NCBI RefSeq assembly: GCF_018873765.1 | Contig: NC_057925.1 | Coordinates: 760,927-824,926 of the forward strand | Direction: 5' to 3' | Length of the DNA: 64,000 bases | DNA from: Telopea speciosissima | Taxonomy: Eukaryota; Streptophyta; Magnoliopsida; Proteales; Proteaceae | Shown: positions 59,106 to 64,000 of the stretch, piece after piece | Layout: each line of letters opens with the position of its first letter | Position numbering within the stretch: position 1 is the stretch's first letter | Translations under genes and position numbers: made by a program | Notes under the pieces: model-generated | What the model was told of the DNA's origin: nothing | Seen by the model: the letters and a program-made list of their open reading frames with translations, nothing else | The model's database searches: none

Positions 59106-59903
59106 ATGGCTGCCGTTGATGCAACCAAGCCCCTTCAAGACCGGGTTGCCATCGTTACCGGAGCCTCCCGGGGGATTGGCCGCGCCATCGCCCTCCACGT
59201 TGCCTCCCTGGGCGCAAAAGTAGTCCTCAACTACACCTCCAGCTCCAGCTCCTCCCACGCCAACCTCCTCGCCGCCCAGATCAACAATCCCGTGTCCGCC
59301 CCTTCCTCCCACCTACGGGCCGTCTCTTTCCAAGCTGATGTATCCGACCCCGCCCAAGTCGTAGCCCTCCTCGACCACGCGGAGCAGACGTTCCAAACCC
59401 AACCCCATATCCTAATCAACGCTGCTGGCGTGCTCGACTCCAAATACCCCACACTAGCCAACACCGCCATCGAAGACTTCGACGATACCTTCAACGTTAA
59501 CACCCGAGGGACCTTCCTTTGTTGTCGGGAGGCCGCAAATCGGTTGGTTCGCGGCGGTGGGGGTCGGATTATATGTTTCTCGTCGTCATTGGTTGGAGCA
59601 CTCAAGCCTGGGTATGCAGCTTATGCCGCGTCCAAGGCGGCCGTCGAGACGATGATAAAGATATTAGCGAAAGAACTTAAGGGGGCTGGTATCACTGCAA
59701 ATTGTGTGGCTCCGGGGCCTATTGCGACGGACATGTTCTTTGCAGGGAAGACCGAAGACGTTATACAGAGGGTGATCGATGAGTGCCCTCTGAGTCGACT
59801 CGGTGAGACCAAGGACATTTCTCCGATTGTTGGGTTCTTGGCCAGCGATGCCGGTGAGTGGGTTAATGGACAAGTGATTCGGGCTAACGGCGGTTATGTA
59901 TAA
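59106..59903 (+). CDS. Short-chain dehydrogenase/reductase, NADPH-dependent aldehyde reductase-like (paralog 2)
   Basis: Intronless classical SDR of 265 aa, about two-thirds identical by eye to paralog 1. TGASRGIG is at residues 18-25, NAAG at 105-108, and the catalytic set is Asn132, Ser161, Tyr173 and Lys177. The C-terminus is GEWVNGQVIRANGGYV. The start is the first ATG after the leader, and the N-terminus aligns with paralog 1 shortly after it. The 5' half is strongly GC-rich (many CCC/GCC codons), unlike paralog 1, and has a longer Ser-rich insert after the NADPH-binding region (SSSSSSH). The two likely arose by tandem duplication, now 4.1 kb apart with a Mutator-like element between them. 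Likely a cytosolic or plastid carbonyl reductase; substrate unknown. Confidence 0.93.
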   Translation: MAAVDATKPLQDRVAIVTGASRGIGRAIALHVASLGAKVVLNYTSSSSSSHANLLAAQINNPVSAPSSHLRAVSFQADVSDPAQVVALLDHAEQTFQTQPHILINAAGVLDSKYPTLANTAIEDFDDTFNVNTRGTFLCCREAANRLVRGGGGRIICFSSSLVGALKPGYAAYAASKAAVETMIKILAKELKGAGITANCVAPGPIATDMFFAGKTEDVIQRVIDECPLSRLGETKDISPIVGFLASDAGEWVNGQVIRANGGYV

Positions 59904-60879
59904 ACCAGCGCTCTCGTGATCCTTTTTTGACTCTGTTTTGGGCAAGTGATTCGGGCTAACTGTGTGAGCTCTGGTTCTACACGAATAAGAATACCTTACT
60001 TCTCGTTGGCACATTTTGTCGAACGGTTTATACGTTTATGTGTTAAAAGCAGATTTCTGTCAAACATTTGTGATTTTATTTGCGAATGAACTTTTCATCT
60101 AGTAGCGAATTCCCAGTTGTATATCAATATCAGCTTTAAGTCTATATATGTTTGTGCTAATCATAGACTTGTTGACTATATTCAAGATGAGATCTCTTTA
60201 TATGTGTTATTTGGTTGATGATTTTGTTATGATCGATGAAATAAAACCATTAATAAATGTAGGATTGAAATTTTAATGATCAACTTTGAAATCAAAAGGT
60301 TTTAAGATAAGGAGAAAAAAAAAATAGAGTAAATAATGTATACGTTGTTTACCAAAAAAAAAAAAGTAATGTATACGTTAATAACAATATGATTGAAAGT
60401 AATGAAGTGAAAATTGATTATAGGTAGATAACACAAAAAGAAAATTTACTAATTTAAGTGACTCATTAGAAGGGGAAAAAAATAGTTGATGTTGTTGCAC
60501 AAAGAATTAAAAACTTAAAAGTAAACTTTGTAAGACAGTCAATCTAAACTATTTTCCAGGTTTGGGTAGCGGTTAGGGCTATAGTGGAAGGAAGGTGAAG
60601 CTGGTGATGGCAGTTTCGATCTATGGAGAAGAAGAAGAAAAGAATGAAATGGATGCAACAGTTGTTCTTCTTTGGTTTAGGGAGACCCATCTTCATTATC
60701 TCGATCTAGTTTTTTTTTCTTTTCACTTTTTACAGCGAAGCGGAGGGTGTTTGTGCTTCAGGAGGTTGCAGTTCCATAGCCACATAGTGCTTGCTCTTGA
60801 GGAGTTTGCGGAGGATTATCTTGTGGGTCTATTTGAAGATATTTGAGAAGGAAGATGGAAGAAGGGGGATCTCTTCACC
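59904..60879. other. 3' flank of the second SDR, spacer
   Basis: AT-rich. A GGGCAAGTGATTCGGGCTAAC word after the stop (59940-59960) repeats the end of the coding sequence (GACAAGTGATTCGGGCTAAC), a short local duplication. No gene recognised; a small frame at 60595-60846 has no domain. Confidence 0.45.
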
Positions 60880-61085
60880 CACTCCTTAGGTTAGTAGGTA
60901 TCTAAGGGTAAAATAGTCATTTCATGTCTAATTTAAAATCATGTCATCACCTAACATTTACTTGCTAACGGACTGTTAGTTTAGCATGGTTTTAAAAGTA
61001 CAGGGGGTGTACTCGTTCATTTTTTGAAACTTTGGGTCAATTTGTATTTAAGGCAAAATACAAGGGGTGTACGCATAATTTACCC
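60880..61085. mobile_element. Mutator-like TIR element, right end only
   Basis: TAAGGGTAAAATAGTCATTTC, then AAGTACAGGGGGTGTACTCG and the end ACAAGGGGTGTACGCATAAT followed by TTACCC. Same design as the right end at 58375-58584. No left end found. Confidence 0.5.
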
Positions 61086-62031
61086 CCCCCCAAAAAAAAC
61101 AAGTTAGTAGTGTATAAAAAAAAATGTGACCCATTAAGAAAAAAAAAATTAAAAAATTAGATGATGATGTTGTACAAAAAATTAAAATACGCTCGAAAAT
61201 TTGTGCAATCAATGTATTCCTTAAAAACTCAAAAGTAAACTTTGTAAAACTATATATCACCAACAACGATGTATAATACTAAATGTTGATCAATTAAGAA
61301 ACATCATTTGAATTTTAAAACAACAACTTGTCCTTTGCAAGAAGCAAACGTGGAAGGTCAAGGGTTTAATTCTTGTTGACGAATAATAAGAAAATCAAAG
61401 GTAGGTATTTGAAGCTCTTGATTTTAAAAACAAAAAAAAAAACCTAAAACTAACAACCGTATTGATGAGGGACAACAATTTGTCACGATCATATTTTAAG
61501 GCATGATATCATTTGTTGGAACTCAAAAGATAAAAAAGTCACAATATTTAGTTTGTCAATACATCATTTCTAATGAAATTCTTTTATAATTAAACACGAA
61601 TTATCATTTCCCAATATTAGTTCAAATGAATAAAAGGAAAAACAATAAGAAACAAGTTTCCAACACATTCAATCCCTTAATAGCTTTGAGTAAGTTGACT
61701 CTTTTCTATAATATAAATTTACTCATATGGTTTAAATAGAATTTACTTTTGTAAATATTTTGCAAAGCATTATCTTGACATAGAACATTTAAATTGGACT
61801 AAAATCAACCTATGATGATATTGATGTCTAAAAATGTATGGGTGCCTATAGACATTATTATTGATAGAAAATTGAGACAGTATGAAGGATTTCTTGTACA
61901 CTAGATTAACACCTTAAAAAGCCCTTTGAAATAAGTTGGTTCCTTAAAATATTATTGATGTAAAATGGAGAGGAGAAAAGGATAATAAATTTGTTTTCTA
62001 AATTGGTGATATATTTCCCTTTAGGGTGTTA
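61086..62031. other. Spacer, nothing recognised
   Basis: Very AT-rich, A and T runs, no frame with coding character. Confidence 0.45.
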
Positions 62032-62523
62032 ATTTATAACCGAAACTGAAACCGACCATATATTGAAAACCGAATCAAACTTAACCGAAGTAAATCGGTT
62101 TCGATTTGGTTTCAAATGTTGGATGTTTTTCTTGGTTCGATTCGCATTTAGTTTCATGACTAAATCTATTAAACCGATCGAATTACCTATTTTCGAGCCA
62201 AATAAGGATTCGGATAAAATTATATTGTTTCTAATATTTTAATCAACGTAGATAATAAATTATATTCTTTTTTAATATTTGAAAAAAAAAATTTGGTGGG
62301 TTATGACCCTAACAAATAAGTGTTTCTTTAGTGGTGAAGATGTAAAAAGTTAGCCTATACACCTAAAATAGGATATGAAAACCAATTCAACAATAAGGAA
62401 GCAAATAAAAATCGAAACTGAACTGAATAGATTCACTTTTGGTTTTGAAAATGTATTCCTATTCTTGGTTCGGTTTTGATTTTCTACATTTTGTATCTTG
62501 ACCTGAATCGATTGACACCCCTA
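62032..62523. mobile_element. hAT-like MITE, 492 bp
   Basis: Ends TAGGGTGTTAATTTATAACC and GAATCGATTGACACCCCTA are inverted repeats (TAGGGTGTTAA against TAGGGGTGTCAA). The flanks TTTCCCTT and TTTTCCCC could be a decayed 8-bp duplication. The interior is rich in AAACCGA/CGGTT words, as in other members of this kind. No transposase. Confidence 0.72.
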
Positions 62524-62719
62524 TTTTCCCCTCTCCTTTCGTGGATTACTGTTTTGCCATGTGAATTTTGATTTGGTCACTTTGATTCAATGCATATGGT
62601 GCCTTTTGATAGACCATATATCAAATTTACTGGCACATCTAAAAAATATATCTATTATATATTGGATTTTTTGTACATGTAGTTAATATATTTTTCTTAA
62701 TTGAAAGTTGATTTTTTTG

Positions 62720-62870
62720 GCAAATGGTTATGTGCATAGCCATGCATGGTGCCCAATCATGCACCAAACTCTTGGATGAGCATGACCATGTATGATACAC
62801 CACTTTTCACCTCCATCCAATGGTTCAATGCACAATCGTGCACCATGCATGGCCGTGCACAAAACCTCCC
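62720..62870. mobile_element. MITE with GTGCAT...CATGCATGGTGC arms, copy 1
   Basis: The left arm GTGCATAGCCATGCATGGTG pairs with a right arm whose reverse complement is GTGCACGGCCATGCATGGTG. A related single arm is at 63425-63475 (GTGCATGTTTTTGCATGGTG). Confidence 0.65.
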
Positions 62871-64000
62871 CCCCCCCCCCTCCCAATTTTTTTTTTAGAT
62901 TTTGGAATTTGATGGGTAAAGTTTAAAAAATACATCCATAGAGTTTGAGAGCCCATCAAATAATAAATTATATATATAGGTGAGAATTATATAATGTATT
63001 CTTTCATTTATTTTTTTTGGACTTATGTTGCTGGGTTTTGGAGATTGTTCTCCAGGGTAGGGTAGTGATGTTTGTTTGCTTATTTTGCTTTGGCGCTTCG
63101 GGGCTTGTACATTATTCATTTTCTTCCTTTTAAATTTCTTATGAATAAATTCAATATTACCTATAAAGAAAGCATTATTATTATTTCTTGAATGTGTAAT
63201 TATTCATAGAAGATCTCCTTAAAAAAAAAAAAAATAAAGCTTTTATGTAAATGTTGAACTCACAAAAACTTGATGCCCAAAGAGTTGTATATGTCCAACT
63301 AGATATCAAGATTGATAACTTTTATTTCCTTCCCTCTATCATTTTCACATGCATGTTCATATTGGCATTGTCAACAATGCTACTAAAGATTTTGTAACTT
63401 TAGCAAAACCCCATCTTTTTTTTTAGGCCAATGGCTTTGTGCATGTTTTTGCATGGTGTACGATTGCGCCAAAACCTATTGAATTGGAACATGCGACTGT
63501 TGAAATACCCAAAACCCCCTCCCCTTATTTGATGAAGCTTTGATGGGATTAATGTGACTATACATGAATTTTTTCACCTTTTTTTTTTATAATTTTCCGT
63601 GATCTAAAGATTACAACATGAAAAGATCCACGGAAAAAGGAATCTTACTATAGCTAATAACGATAGTGTAAGTATAGCTTCTAACATCTTTGTTCTTAGA
63701 TGACACGAATTCATCACTTGCTATATGTGTCTTGAGGGTTGGGGGGGGGTTACAAAATTATTCATAGACTCAAAACATATAGCCCCTCGTCATGGTAGTA
63801 ATTCATAGCCAACGCCATTATTTTATGAAGGGAATTTCTTATTAACACCCCTCAAGGTGTCAAATAGTTTGTAACCTTACTTCTTTGCCCTCTTAGTATG
63901 ACATATATTTTTTTCCAATGAGGATGTTAGTATCATTTCACATGTTTACTCGAAAGATTGCATGACAATGATAATGAAATAATGATATGTTACTTTCAAT
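62871..64000. other. Right end of the window, spacer
   Basis: AT-rich. Contains the partial MITE arm at 63425-63475 and homopolymer runs (A14 near 63222, G10 near 63740). No gene recognised. Confidence 0.4.

Overview
This is nuclear DNA from a flowering plant. The evidence is GT-AG introns, AT-rich and repeat-dense spacers, a nuclear gene for a chloroplast NDH-complex subunit, a plant KASH-domain gene, and plant Ty1/copia, hAT and Mutator-like elements. The species cannot be told from the sequence; an early-diverging eudicot or similar lineage with long spacers is a guess.

Host genes, left to right: the last exon of mitochondrial elongation factor Ts (+, 1311-1941); a GPI-anchored GH17 beta-1,3-glucanase with an X8/CBM43 domain (+, 13983-17637, one 2.2 kb intron); PNSB2, a subunit of the chloroplast NDH complex (+, 26258-27943, three exons); a SINE1/SINE2-type KASH protein of the nuclear envelope (-, 29419-32170, ending in LVPT); a decayed F-box gene cut by a short LTR (-, about 50700-52382); and two related intronless short-chain dehydrogenase/reductases (+, 54228-55034 and 59106-59903) separated by a Mutator-like TIR element. 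These genes have unrelated jobs (organelle translation, callose/cell wall, cyclic electron flow, nuclear positioning, carbonyl reduction).

Mobile DNA fills most of the rest. A young, nearly whole Ty1/copia element lies at 18106-23298 (417-bp LTRs differing at 2 sites, TTCCT target duplication). It sits just upstream of a LINE 3' end. There are several families of small TIR or foldback elements: at least three hAT-like ones, three copies of a hairpin element, a GGGAAAAGAACGCT-type family, Mutator-like ones and others. Several are nested.

The most unusual region is about 34.7-50.3 kb. It is a head-to-tail array of roughly 1.15-kb units built from pieces of two unrelated host genes. One is an intronless importin-5 (karyopherin-beta3) fragment. 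The other is an exon-intron-exon piece of the C-terminal beta-helix of eIF2B gamma, with a 142-bp intron kept at the same length in four units. Each unit also carries a TGGTATCAGAGCC-like primer-binding site on the minus strand. The array was later hit by a 3.2-kb solo LTR (TAAGT duplication), another LTR and an hAT MITE (GATAAGGA duplication). One importin-5 piece keeps a 224-codon open frame whose first ~30 codons come from a TIR element. A 970-bp direct duplication closes the array.
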